From Spirodela intermedia (lineage: Eukaryota; Streptophyta; Magnoliopsida; Alismatales; Araceae), in contig LR746273.1 in assembly GCA_902729315.2 (NCBI GenBank), forward strand, positions 3,883,001-3,947,000: a stretch of DNA of 64,000 bases, read 5' to 3'. The position numbers and the translations under genes are program-made. Under the pieces are notes generated by a model. That model searched no databases, was not told the origin of the DNA, and saw only the letters and a program-made list of their open reading frames with translations. Each line of letters starts with the position of its first letter. Position 1 is the first letter of the stretch. Below are positions 53,578-64,000 of this stretch, piece by piece.

Positions 53578-54391
53578 GGAAAAACCTCTTGGTGTTTGAC
53601 TTTTCTTGCGATTTCTTCAGGATGCTAAGGCTGAATCGCGTGTTCTGATCACCTTCTCGCGTGGGAAGCAGAGTTTCTCCATCTGCCTCCTCTTTCTTCG
53701 AAGTGAGATTTTTGTATGTGATGAAAGTATAATTTCTCTTGGAACTGCTTGATTCTTAGGTGGGTCTCTCTCTTTATCTCTCTACGACGGTTTGCCCTAG
53801 GCCATAAATACAACACAGTGGGGCTCTTCTATCTGCGCTGCTGGTACGGCATCACAGAGAGGTGAAACGCCAAGGCCAAGAGACGAGACTGGCTGCGGGA
53901 AACCTGCTGATGGCCGTGGCTATTATTCTATACTAAAATGTGTGAGAAAAACCATCATTCAGCTAGGCTGTCCCCTAAATCCCATCGCATTAGCTTCCCT
54001 GATGTGGAAGGGAAAAAGAAGAAAGATGTCGTGTAGACCTGTCGGTGATCGTATTGAACAGGCTGAGAAATGAAGTTAGTAGTCCGCGGGAAAAGGTTAC
54101 GGCTGTTAAAGGGCCAAGACAACAAGGGTGAATCGATCCAAGTTTAGCAAGATTTTGATCAGCACAAATCAAGCACTATGCCGACCAAGTGAGCCACCGG
54201 CAAGTTCAGGAGCAAATGAATGAAGATGGACCTGCTTAAAACTATAACCAGATCAAAGTAGGCCCCATTGGACAGCTACGTCTCAAAAGAATCAAATACT
54301 GGTAAATATATCAATGAGGAAATAAATAATCATCTACCCGGTTCCACACCACCTCGATTCCCTTGCGACTACTTTCTTCTCACGACACCTC

Positions 54392-54567
54392 TCACCTTGA
54401 CTTTGGGTAAATAACACCAAGCCCACCCGTGAAAGGGCTGTAGTGGTTCAGGAATTATGATGGATCCATCTTCTTGCTGGAGTTTCTCAAGCAAACGGAT
54501 GATCATCCGAGGAACAGCACAAGCAGTGGCGTTCTGTGGGAGATGGACCCCTCTCTGTTTGGGCCAC
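54392..54567 (-). pseudogene. Fragment of an organellar-type seryl-tRNA synthetase (C-terminal end)
   Basis: On the - strand after a CAG acceptor-like site: [40 protein letters not shown], then PLQPF. This matches the SerRS C-terminus, where the family has PK..FVHTLN.TACA.PRMI..LLE, then IPE.LRPF.GG. After PF the frame shifts by one base; the alternative frame then gives [11 protein letters not shown] and a stop at 54392. The catalytic core is absent from the window, so this is a broken remnant, probably the last exon with a little intron. Upstream bases show no further exon. Confidence 0.7.
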
Positions 54568-54608
54568 CTGCGCGAAAACAAAACGGATGGACTGGGCCCT
54601 CTGGAAAC

Positions 54609-54697
54609 TTGACAAGAAGTTAAATGGGCACTCGATAGTCGTTCTCGTATCAGAGATGGCGAAAAGTGAACGCCACTTGACAAGAGGTTGAATGGGC
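54609..54697. repeat. Short direct repeat beside the SerRS fragment
   Basis: CTTGACAAGAAGTTAAATGG at about 54609 recurs as CTTGACAAGAGGTTGAATGG at about 54676, 67 bases apart. The two units have two differences over 22 bases. This indicates a local duplication next to the pseudogene fragment. Confidence 0.7.
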
Positions 54698-55111
54698 AAT
54701 GCTTTGAAAGTTCATGAGACACTTGAGATGTTAGTAACATAACACGTCTCAGTGAAAATCGTCCCCTCCCACATTTCGCCATTCCTTTCTAAAATGACAG
54801 CTCTAGTGACGACCCTCGCATTGACAGCTTAATTTAGGAGCAACTAGCTGATGATCTTCATAAGTCCACCGTCTCTCTCTCTCTCTCTCGATTTTTACGC
54901 ATACTCACATCAGGCCCAAACCACCACCATATTCATATTCAGAACTTGGGTGCCCGAAGAAGGATGATAAAAAAGAGACCAACCTTATCAACACAGCCTT
55001 CGTAACATTCTTCCTTGCCAACTGAGATCCAACAGATAAAACTGTATACAACACCACTTCCAAGGGACATCTTTCCAGGGTGACTCTGAAGCTCGTAGGG
55101 GGGAAATCGGG

Positions 55112-58100
55112 TCAAATCGGGCTTGTAGAGGGTCTGATCCTGGCGGGCATTCTGGCAGGGGGTCCGAGATTGGCAGGCAAGCCGTGCTTCAATGTGGTGT
55201 CCTTTGGGGTGATCGACATCTTGTTCAGCGAGCACCCGAGATCTGCATCCTCTCCTTCACTTTCGGATTCTGGGTTCTGGTCACCGTCGAGCCCACAGCC
55301 ACCCTCAGAATCCACTTCCTCGAGACTCACTCCATGCCGGCCATTCTCGAGGTCTTCATCTCCATCGTACTCATCTTCACTGTCATCCCCATCATAGGCT
55401 TTTCTGACGGTGGACCAGAACTCAAAGCTCGGCCGAATATATCTTCAAAATGGAAAGAAGAACACAATTAAAGGATTACCGACTATCTTCTGAGAAACAG
55501 GATTCTACATCCGCCATTAGCTTGCGCTTTGCACCTTGCTTAGGCATTTACGATGTACAGACATTACATCCGCCAATAACAGAGAAAAATAGAATATATG
55601 AATATAAATATATATGCATATGCTGAGACGAGAACCCAAACTGAAGTCAGACTGGTGAGTACGGAGGAAGAGGTGACTGTACCTGTCAGAACCTTTTAAC
55701 AGGTACGGATCGAATGGGAAGAACATGTCAAGCCTCTGTATGCCCCCAAAGGCCTTGGATAACTCAGATTCGAGAAAATTATCAAATATGAAGGCCTTTG
55801 ACGATGAGAACAAATGAGTGGCTTTTGCCTGCTGCAGAAACTCCTCAACTATAGACGGTAGGCAAACCTGTCGCCCAAAGGAGTCCGAGTAAAAAAATTG
55901 GAGCAAGATAGGGCATTTTAGAATGGTACGCTGGTGTCGGAAGCAGCCGCGCTGGGATCCACACATTTTGATTTCTAAAAGTGTTGAGGGAATCACGTTA
56001 AACGGCTCACCTTCAAAGGATCTAATGGATGGCGAAGAACAGATTCGAAAGGCATATGGAAAACTCGGCTCTTGTTGTGGGGGTCGATCATCAATGACCT
56101 CATACGAAAGCAGAAGATGTACATTACAGCCTGCATTTTACTAAGAAAAGAGTCAACCAATAGACACCACATAAAATATCAGATAAAATAATCGATGAAT
56201 AGAAGAGGAAATCCTCTCCTTATACTGCCTAGTCATCGTCTCTTTCTATTTTCTTTTATGCATTCGTTTTTAATGGATAAAGGAAACTATACATCTCGTT
56301 TTGCAAGACTTACCAGAGTCTGTCCACTTTGATGTTTTCAGACTAAAACTTGGAAACAATTTGAAACAGTCAATTGGGAAACTTTCACCTCAGGTTAATA
56401 ATCTTCAGGAAAAGATGATTGACCGAAATAACCACACGGCTCATGTTCAAGATAAATTTAAGACAATTATCTTCTCCTCACTCCCTACAATTATCCACCG
56501 TATGTCAACATCATTTGGTGGACGTGGCATGCTCTCCACAAAAAATGCCTTACAAAACTATTCTAATTATTTCTGTCCGAGTAAAAGCCAAAGTTCCTCT
56601 TATATATGACGAAGGCATCGATAGTTGAAAGGGAGGAAGATCAAGAATAGATTATGAGATAATTAGGATTCATTCAACCTGGCATGCAGAATAAAAGACT
56701 CTGTGGACTTTAGGTTCAGCTGTCCTGTTGACGTCAATAAGCTGGCAATACTCAAAGCACCACTCTGTTAAACTGCACATCGCATTTAAAATAGGTGTCA
56801 GATTGTTGTGATCAAAGCATGACGAAGGACGGCAATTCAAAATTCCATGAACCATCTTAATTAACTGATGCCAAACAGTATTTACTGTTATGACATAAAA
56901 GTGTGAGAAAAAACTTTAAAAACTAGATTGAAAACCGATTCCCCAAAAGCAACACCAGAAAGTTCTAAAGACAGCATGCGTAGTCATTTACTACATAAAA
57001 ACAAAATCTATGCATCTAGTTGTCACCCCATTAGTAGATAACCTTGATGTGTAAATTATCTGATCTCTTGTGATTCAATTCGCTAGCACATCGCATAAAT
57101 TCTCATTTATCTATGAGACAAGAACGAGAGGCGACCTTTCAAGTATTTCCAAAACCAGTGATGAACCAAGGAACTTTGCTCGAGACAAGTAGCTTCCAAG
57201 ATATGAAACAGCACTCATCCTGCATACAACACGAGAGGATCAACAGTCAGCAGTAGTATGGATCAAAGAGAGGTAAGCAGCCAAATCTTGAAAGAAAAAT
57301 CTCAGAATCTTCCAACTTAACTTAATGAGAAAATATTAAAAAATGGAGTGGAGATATAATTACTAACTACATGCTTCTCACACCCAATCAAAAATAGTTT
57401 GGCAATTTCCCTTCAATGTTATTCCCTTTCATAATAGAATCCAATCTTATTGATGACAGTATTGTGTTCTTAATATAAACCACCTGAAATGCATTGTCAT
57501 CGTCGGAATGGGTCATGATACACATTTTTCGATCAAAGTTGAAACTGTAGGAAAAGAGCCATTCCAACAAAGAATTCTTGCACTGTAACCTTTTCGTCAC
57601 AGGAGCATCATATTTAAGCATACTCTAACAAAGAACTCGGACTTAGAAAATGAAAAGAACAAAAGTCAAAGTCATCAAAGCTCCATTTCAATGTGAAGTA
57701 TTTTTATAGAACTAGAACAGTAGAACCGTTAATTTTTTAACCTGATCCCCGGAGATCAAGAGACAACGATCTGATTTAATGTACATTTCTTCTTCTCCAG
57801 TCCGGGTTGAAAATAGAAGAGTTTAGTCGATCCAAAATCCAAATCAAAGGAGGTTCATAGCCAAAGGGAAACTTTTGTTGAACAGAGTGACAACTTTACA
57901 GTAAATGAGGAATTGCACAAAAATCAAGGGTACAATTGTATAATCAAGGGTGCAGGGTTTTACCTAAACAGAGGTGGGTTGGTTCTCGACAAGAATATAT
58001 CCCTCAGTGTGAAAGCAAATCGTACACCACAATTTTCCGGATCCAGAGAACAAGCATAGAACACAATAAACTGCAAAAGAGGACAGAGTCAAGAGAAACA

Positions 58101-61100
58101 CCAGCAAAAGGAAATAAATGCAACAAAATGCAGATAGGAAGATAACTTAAAATGAAGAAAATATGAGCATTATGATAATAATCATAATAGAAAAGAAGCC
58201 ACTGACTGAATGAATTACCTGGGCAAATTTTGATTTATAAGCATTCAAAACAGTTTTCTGGAAAGATTCAAGGAGTGTTCCAAATACCTATCATAATAAA
58301 AAATATTTAGTCAAAGGTCAAAAAGGATAATCTTAAATATGAATGCAGAATGACTTTACATCATCTTCAGGCCTATGTTGAAATTGCTTGAAATTACGGC
58401 AATAAGAGTCAGCTGACAGTAAAATTGCTTTAAAATATCAATCTAAAAAAGAAGATCGATTATTTGAAACAAAAATGCTAATCACTTATTTCGGGTAAAA
58501 TAAGGGGGCATAGTGCAACATATGTAATCAGAATGGTTTACCACATGATTATGACTAATGTGCTGTCTGATGACTAATGAGTCCTCAACAAAACAGAGTT
58601 TCGTATATCTAAAAAACATGATCAGATAACGGCCGAAACAAAGTGTTTAATAATGAAACGGATTCTATGAAGACAAAGGTTTAGCATACAAAACTAAAGA
58701 CAACTTTACATATTTTACCAGTTAGACTAATTATCATACAAAGTACCACAAAATAAGATGTTTTGCTCATAAACAGTTTAAAGGATTGATATGATAATTC
58801 AAAAAATGTTAAGCACTTTCAAAATATGAGTGTTAATTGACTGGGCCTTAATTCATTGTTTTTGACATGCTCCCACTCGCTATGGGACGGGGAAGTGATG
58901 TTAATTGTTTCCATTATCCGTGCTCACTATGGGACAGCACCACACAATTACCTTTGCTCCACTCTTCCTTCCCTTTTACTGCAGTGTGATTTGGGAATGT
59001 TGAAGAAAAGTGTTCTAACAGCATGCACTCAAACAGTACCTGGATCAGACGGCCATCATCGACACATGACTTTAGATGTTCACAAGTAAGCGCCATCAAA
59101 CCATCTATAATATCTAACTTTTCATTAGTATTGTTGCACTGAGAAGAATCTTGGGCTAGTTGTTGAATCTGAGACAAACGGAAACGTAAAATTTCACCAT
59201 GGAAATTATTATAAAAATTCTAGTCAAAACTAAACAAGAATGTAAACGATTGCCTTCAGAAACACCATATCATTACCTTTTCAATTCTGTCATCGCCTGC
59301 ATTCTCTTGTACATCTTCAAGCTCCATGTCAAATATTCCTCTGCTATTATCTTCCTGAGCTATATCTTCCCAACTAATATCCGTCTATAAAATTTAGAAA
59401 CAAATCAAAAGCCTAGAATGGATAAAACAAGTATCCAAAAGTAACAAGATAAAAATAAAACATAAAAAAACTAACATCCAAATCTAGCAGCCGATCCATC
59501 AATGCTTTCAGCAATAAGCTTCCAACAAATTTTCCAATCATGCTCCTCTCCAATCGTAGCATGCATTCCACGTATAACAAGAGATCCTGTAAAAACCGGA
59601 AAATATGTTTAGGATTTTATGCATTGATATCATAACAGCATATCAGCAGTCAAAGCCAAAAATAAGTCGTTCTCTCATGGCTGAAAGAGCAGCATAGAAT
59701 TGCAAATAGCCAAAGCCAAGAAAAAGATGTTCTCCCATGACCAAGACAGGTATATAGGTGACAGAACAATCACCACGAGATGAATAGAGAAGCACGTAAT
59801 CGTTGAGAATAGCAGGCAGGAGAAAATATAGACTTGCAGGAAAAAGGATTATGGAAAACTTCGCCTGTACTTGGAACAGTAAACATATTGGCTCCTATTC
59901 TCATTCCTGACCAAGAATACCGACGATAATATCACAAAAATATGAGAAATTAGAGAAAGAATGCATATATTGAATGAAGTTTCATCCAGGTATAAAAATC
60001 ATAAATTTAAGTTGCAATTTTTTTTTTCAACCAATATATCACATGTTTAATTTCTTTTCTCGAATTACAACGAATTTCAGGTAAATCATTCTAATCAACG
60101 CTCATAAAAACTAACATCAGAGGTTTCTAAATACCTTCTTGCGAGTTGATTTTGGCATTTCCCGCACGATTTTTGGCCAGAGCCTCATAGGAGAAAGAGG
60201 GACCAAGTCAGTGATATGTTGCAGTGCTGACATCACACAGTCAACGACATCGCTCTTTCTTGCGATCCATTCGTTATCACTTAGAGACTCTTGTAATTTT
60301 ATTGGAGGGGTAAAATTTCTAACGAGCATATCCAAGCACCCATCCAAGAATACACCACTTGAAGCAGCCTGGTAATAATTCATAAAATTAATGATGAGAA
60401 GTGCATATTTAGCAGGGAGTCAATAATCGCTTATCCATCGAGATAAGAAGACCATACCAGACTGATGATTAAATCTATCAGTGCACCTCTCACGTCAGGC
60501 GCACACCTCCATAGGCTCATTTTAAAAATCTAACAAGAAAAAATATTAACGAGAATCAAATTTGTAGAAAGCATAAGAAAAGCCGAAGGACAGAAATTTG
60601 ACTCACCAAAGAATATAAAGACTGATGATAATCTGCGTCTATGTACGGAACAGCTCCAGAAAGAGCCCTAAGCGTTGTCTGGAAAGCAGAAAGAGACGAC
60701 TTACAACTACAATATGGAAAACGTGCTTTCCAAAAAAACTATAAATCTTGAGTTTAGAAAGAAGTAGGAACTTTCCCTACCAAAAGTAGAGCTTCTTGAT
60801 CAGGACTCATCCTTTTCGTAGGACACAATACTTCATATAAAAGCCAGTCATACTGCTCCCTATCACCCTACGCCATGCAAAGAGCCATACCGTGACAAAT
60901 TATTCCCCATAAACTTTTAAGTAAAAATCAAACTTTTAAAATTAAATTCTTTATTCAGTTAAGCCTCACAATTAACAGAAGAATCAGATCCATAAAAGGT
61001 AATTAACGCTGACAAAAATAAGACAAAGGCTGAGAAAAAAATATGATAGAGAAGACGAACATGGGCTACTTAACTAGTGAGATAGAGAAAGAGAGAGAGA

Positions 61101-61257
61101 CCTAGACACCCGTGATTCAAGACCAATCGTGTATGCTTACCAGAGCGACGGACTGTAAGGCTTCCTGGACATGGGCGACAACCTCGGAGTCGCTGAAGTA
61201 GCCGCTTTCCTCCACGGCAATCTCCATCTCGTGGTTTCCAGTGAATTCCACACCCAT
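55112..61257 (-). CDS. RRN3: RNA polymerase I-specific initiation factor RRN3/TIF-IA
   Basis: Binds RNA polymerase I and recruits it to rRNA gene promoters, setting the rate of ribosome synthesis in the nucleolus. Exons (coding order): 61257-61141, 60867-60781, 60678-60607, 60529-60458, 60368-60135, 59586-59476, 59384-59277, 59168-59040, 58287-58219, 58070-57964, 57219-57136, 56772-56679, 56130-56011, 55867-55683, 55442-55112; 639 residues with unbroken phase. Family landmarks: LSGAVPYIDADYHQSLY, LDGCLDMLVRNFTPP, DLVPLSPMRLWPKIV, DDGRLIQVFGTLLESFQ, FYACSLDPENCGVRFA, SAVSYLGSYLSRAKFLGSS, EPKVHRVFYSACQAVMYIFC, VCLPSIVEEFLQQAK, ESELSKAFGGIQRLDMFFPF, YIRPSFEFW, an acidic Asp/Glu-rich segment, and SLNKMSITPK near the end. 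The promoter carries repeated site II motifs. Start chosen at the first ATG of an exon ending in a good donor; the N-terminus is the least conserved part. Confidence 0.95.
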
Positions 61258-61451
61258 GACTCTCCTGATAGATTATCCACCGCGAAGACGCCGCCGCCCA
61301 CCGTAGACTTGGGAATCTATGGAGAAGAGGCGGGGATGGACTTCGGCGACCCCCCGGGGTTTCCCTCCTACTCTCAAGTAGATGCGGCGGGAAGGGGGAG
61401 AGAGAGAAAGGTGGGCGGATGCAGCCCTAACCAAATATAAGTGATCGACAA

Positions 61452-61505
61452 TGGGCCCAATGGGCCCAATGGGCCCAATGGTTCGACCATTTTAAGACCA
61501 GCCCA
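61452..61505 (-). promoter_or_regulatory. Triple tandem TGGGCCCAA (site II) in the RRN3 promoter
   Basis: Three perfect head-to-tail copies of the 9-mer TGGGCCCAA run from 61452 to 61478, and a fourth related AGCCCA lies at about 61500. They sit 195-250 bases upstream of the RRN3 ATG. GGGCCC is palindromic, so the motif reads as site II on both strands. TCP factors bind such motifs in plant ribosome-biogenesis genes; binding here is inferred. Confidence 0.6.
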
Positions 61506-62364
61506 TTAACAATAATTTTCCGGGAAAACTGTTATTTAATTATTGGTCTCATTTTAATTCGTTTCTCTCATCTTGGTTCGACCTGAACGGGGTTTGTCAA
61601 GTAAGGAGGGTCCCATTTCACTCTCTCTCTCTCCGTCACCCCACCCCCCCTATATATAGATACATGCCAGGTACAAGTGGACTCCGCTCTGTGTCATGAA
61701 CGTCCGAACAATGCGTACACTTAATTAGTTGATAAATTATCGTTATTTTTCTATTTTTCAGATGATAAGGTGTGTCCACTTGATTCTCAACAAGGGTATA
61801 ATGGTAGTTGAAGTAGACAATAATGCCTCTCGTTTCTTCTCAACCAATCGACGGGGAGACGCGAATCAATCATGAGGGGCCACCTCGATTCCCGGTGAGA
61901 CGCTTCCGGAAGAACTGTTCATCGAACGGCCAGGATCGCCTCTCTCCAGATGACCCCTTGGTACTTTCAGATGATGGAACCACATAACTCCAATGAGGAT
62001 GTTATCGTTCAAAAATAATTACAGGGTGCTTGGCTGAAATCGTGGGGATGTCTTAAAGGGCCACGACGCTTCCGCTCGCGCGCCGACGCAGCCCCACATC
62101 ACGTCGCCGTCCGACATCTACGAGTCACGACCGAGAAACCCGGCGGTTCGGTGTTCCGTCGCTCTACCCCGGAATGACGTGAGGTATCGGTAGTCCACCA
62201 CTGAACGCGTGTTCTTCTCTTGGGTACAAGTTAGATTAAATAGCTCACAAGGAATGGGTTAACGAGTTGACGCGGAGATAAATTGGAAGCCTCTTGGGAG
62301 AATTTCTGTTTGGTTTGGGGCTCGCCTTCCTCGGTCTGTTCAGCCTTTTTTATGTATCGCCTGC

Positions 62365-62373
62365 TATATAAAG
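62365..62373 (+). promoter_or_regulatory. TATA box of the right-edge gene
   Basis: TATATAAAG lies in a GC-richer context, about 80 bases before the ATG at 62446. This leaves room for a leader of about 50 bases if transcription starts some 30 bases downstream. Confidence 0.6.
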
Positions 62374-62445
62374 ATAGGACGCGGTCGGCGAGACGAGGGG
62401 GAGAGGCGGAGCCTAGGAACCTCTTTGCCTGCGGGGTAGAAGGTT

Positions 62446-64000
62446 ATGCCGGAGATCTCCAAGGTAACCGTCCCCCCGTAGTTTTTCCCGCTTGCTTCCC
62501 CTTTATTCTCTGCGTGTTCGTACGCTTTGACTTGGGTTATGACTTCAGAAGAGGAAATCGGTGGTTCATATGTCCATGCTGTCATCGTTCTTGGGTTTAG
62601 AGATCTTTTGGGTGAAGGGTAGCTTGTAGATTTCATGGTTTGTTGTTGTTATCGACCGATGGGGAGACTGGATTGCGTTGGCGAGATCGATTAGGGCACC
62701 CAAAATATTTTTGTTTGGGAAAATCGGATGTCCTTTCTTCCTTTGGGGACGGCGGCTTTCCAGGGTTCTTCGTTCTGCAGTGGAATTTATGAGTCACTGA
62801 AGGATCTTTATTTTTTACATTTGCTTCCATATGTGCTTGCGTTAGTGTTGTTTTTCGTTATTATGATTTTGTAAATTCCTGATTTCTTTTTAGCTTTCTA
62901 CCTTTTAGCATGCGACAGCCAGTCGTTCGTTCATGGCGAAGAGGGTTTTGTAATGCCTATGAAGAATTATCCGTGAATATACGATCTACGAATATGTTCT
63001 AAAATTCAAATCTTTCTCTTATCGTGCAAACTCTTCTTACACGAAGGAGATCGAGTTTTACTTCCTGTTGATCCACATATTCAAGATGTCTTACATCTCT
63101 ATTATTTTGTTAAACCGATCCGATGAATATTCCTCCTCATATTGAGAGTTTTGCCTCTTTTATGCAAACTTGAATTTAGTGATGAACTTAGAGCCCAGAG
63201 TCTCTCAGCTTTCTAAAAGGCCATATCAACTATAAATTTATTTCCAAGTGGTTCTATGTGATGATTTCTAAAACATTAAATTATCTAGGAGTCTCACTCG
63301 AAAAACTACCACATCCTTCGAACCATTATTAATTTGAGACTTATGGTGAAACAAATGATGAAATAAGTGTATGCTTTAAGGTATACTACCCTCTTTCAAG
63401 GAAAATTAAATTTAATCTTAATACTGATTGCTCATGCATCGTATCTACATTTTTTGAATAGGGCATACGACAAATCATCACATTTCTGTTAAGCATAGTA
63501 TGTAGGTAACAGTTTTCTGCTGACTGAAGTTATGTTTTAATTTGATTCTTTAGCTGTCCAGTAATTATTTAGCTAAAGAATCATTTCATTGATTATTTTT
63601 CTATTTCTTTTACTTAGCTTATTTTCATGGAAACTTAGTTCGTTCTCTTTCAATATCGTTATGCTTGATTCAAAATTTTCAGGTGTTTTTTTGTCATTTA
63701 ATGACTTACATTGCATCTTCTCATTTTTACCCTGATTATTCTCACTTAGCTCTTAGAAAATATATTAATTTCTCTGTTTTTTTTCCTTCTGTAGGCTGTC
63801 CTATACTCCGTTGTGGGCTTAACTTCCATACTTAAGATATGGAGCAAGTGCGGTTGCAGTCAAGTTGCTTCCAGTACTGTGTTTTATCATTCCAGGAAGT
63901 TCTTGACTGGAGGTTTCTCATTTCTGGAAACTTTCTGCTCGTTTCCTTTGCAAACTACACTTAGCGTCCAGCTACTCCAAGGTCATCGAGGGAGGCCTGA
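62446..64000 (+). CDS. Unidentified gene or upstream ORF, 5' part, cut by the window edge
   Basis: After the TATA box the first ATG (62446) begins a tiny exon, MPEISK, ending in a GTAACC donor at 62464. A 1.3-kb intron-like stretch follows. A good acceptor (TTCTGTAG) at 63794 opens a frame in the matching phase that runs to the end of the window: AVLYSVVGLTSILKIWSK, then CGCSQVASSTVFYHSRKF, then LTGGFSFLETFCSFPLQ, then TTLSVQLLQGHRGRP. Sixty-eight codons without a stop support coding but do not prove it. I do not recognise the product. A spliced upstream ORF in a long leader is an equally good reading. Confidence 0.4.

Larger units (their letters stand above)
53578..55111. other. Convergent region between TL29 and RRN3
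   Basis: It holds the TL29 3' UTR side, a seryl-tRNA synthetase fragment (54392-54567, -), a direct repeat (54609-54697), a short CT tract near 54872-54889 and the RRN3 3' flank. No intact gene is seen. Confidence 0.6.
61258..62445. other. Divergent intergenic region between RRN3 and the right-edge gene
   Basis: About 1.2 kb holding two promoters. Near RRN3 are the TGGGCC repeats. A CT tract lies at 61621-61634. Near the right gene there is a TATA box. No coding sequence is supported. Confidence 0.55.

Noticed and set aside
54939-55235. - strand frame overlapping the RRN3 stop region
   Set aside because: It is another frame of RRN3's last exon and 3' UTR. The accepted frame carries the conserved SLNKMSITPK end.
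61171-61440. + strand frame over the RRN3 first exon
   Set aside because: It lies antisense to the RRN3 start exon and 5' UTR and has no recognisable domain.

Overview
This window is nuclear DNA from a flowering plant. The protein families are plant-type: a stromal Hsp70, the lumenal TL29 protein, a plant alternative oxidase and the ILP1 repressor. Introns are GT-AG apart from two that read as GC-AG. Several genes (AOX, FAM210-like, ankyrin, last exons of the Hsp70) have GC-rich coding exons beside AT-rich introns, which I read as a hint of a monocot. That is an inference and not a firm placement.

Layout from left to right. 1-2.8 kb: 3' part of a plastid stromal Hsp70 (+). 3.2-12.6 kb: mitochondrial phospholipid-scramblase-like protein, 11 exons (+). 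12.6-16.4 kb: AT- and pyrimidine-rich DNA with old repeats. 16.9-19.8 kb: intronless ILP1/GCFC repressor (+). 21.2-22.4 kb: FAM210/DUF1279 organellar membrane protein (+), convergent with AOX1 (-) at 22.6-24.0 kb. 24.7-26.5 kb: small acyl-CoA-binding protein (-). 27.5-29.8 kb: ankyrin-repeat protein (+), convergent with ribosomal protein S3 (-) at 30.2-33.0 kb. 33.4-48.2 kb: an AT-rich gene-free island with a decayed Ty1/copia element. 48.9-53.6 kb: TL29/APX4, 11 exons (+). 54.4-54.6 kb: fragment of a seryl-tRNA synthetase pseudogene (-). 55.1-61.3 kb: RNA polymerase I factor RRN3/TIF-IA, 15 exons (-). 62.4-64.0 kb: start of an unidentified gene (+), cut by the window edge.

The genes do not form a pathway, but a shared theme is visible. 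RPS3 and RRN3 both serve ribosome production. Both have site II (TGGGCY) motifs upstream, as does the scramblase gene, and RRN3 has three perfect 9-nt copies. The most interesting object is in the long third intron of RPS3. It holds three diverged copies of a roughly 165-nt structured element on the sense strand, with a base-pair position that covaries (A-U, G.U, G-C) and an AGAAAA H-box-like motif. They look like an intron-hosted family of box H/ACA snoRNAs.

Exon boundaries were derived by hand from splice signals, reading-frame continuity and remembered family similarity. In every multi-exon gene listed as confident, the exon phases add up to one open frame. No search or folding program was run.
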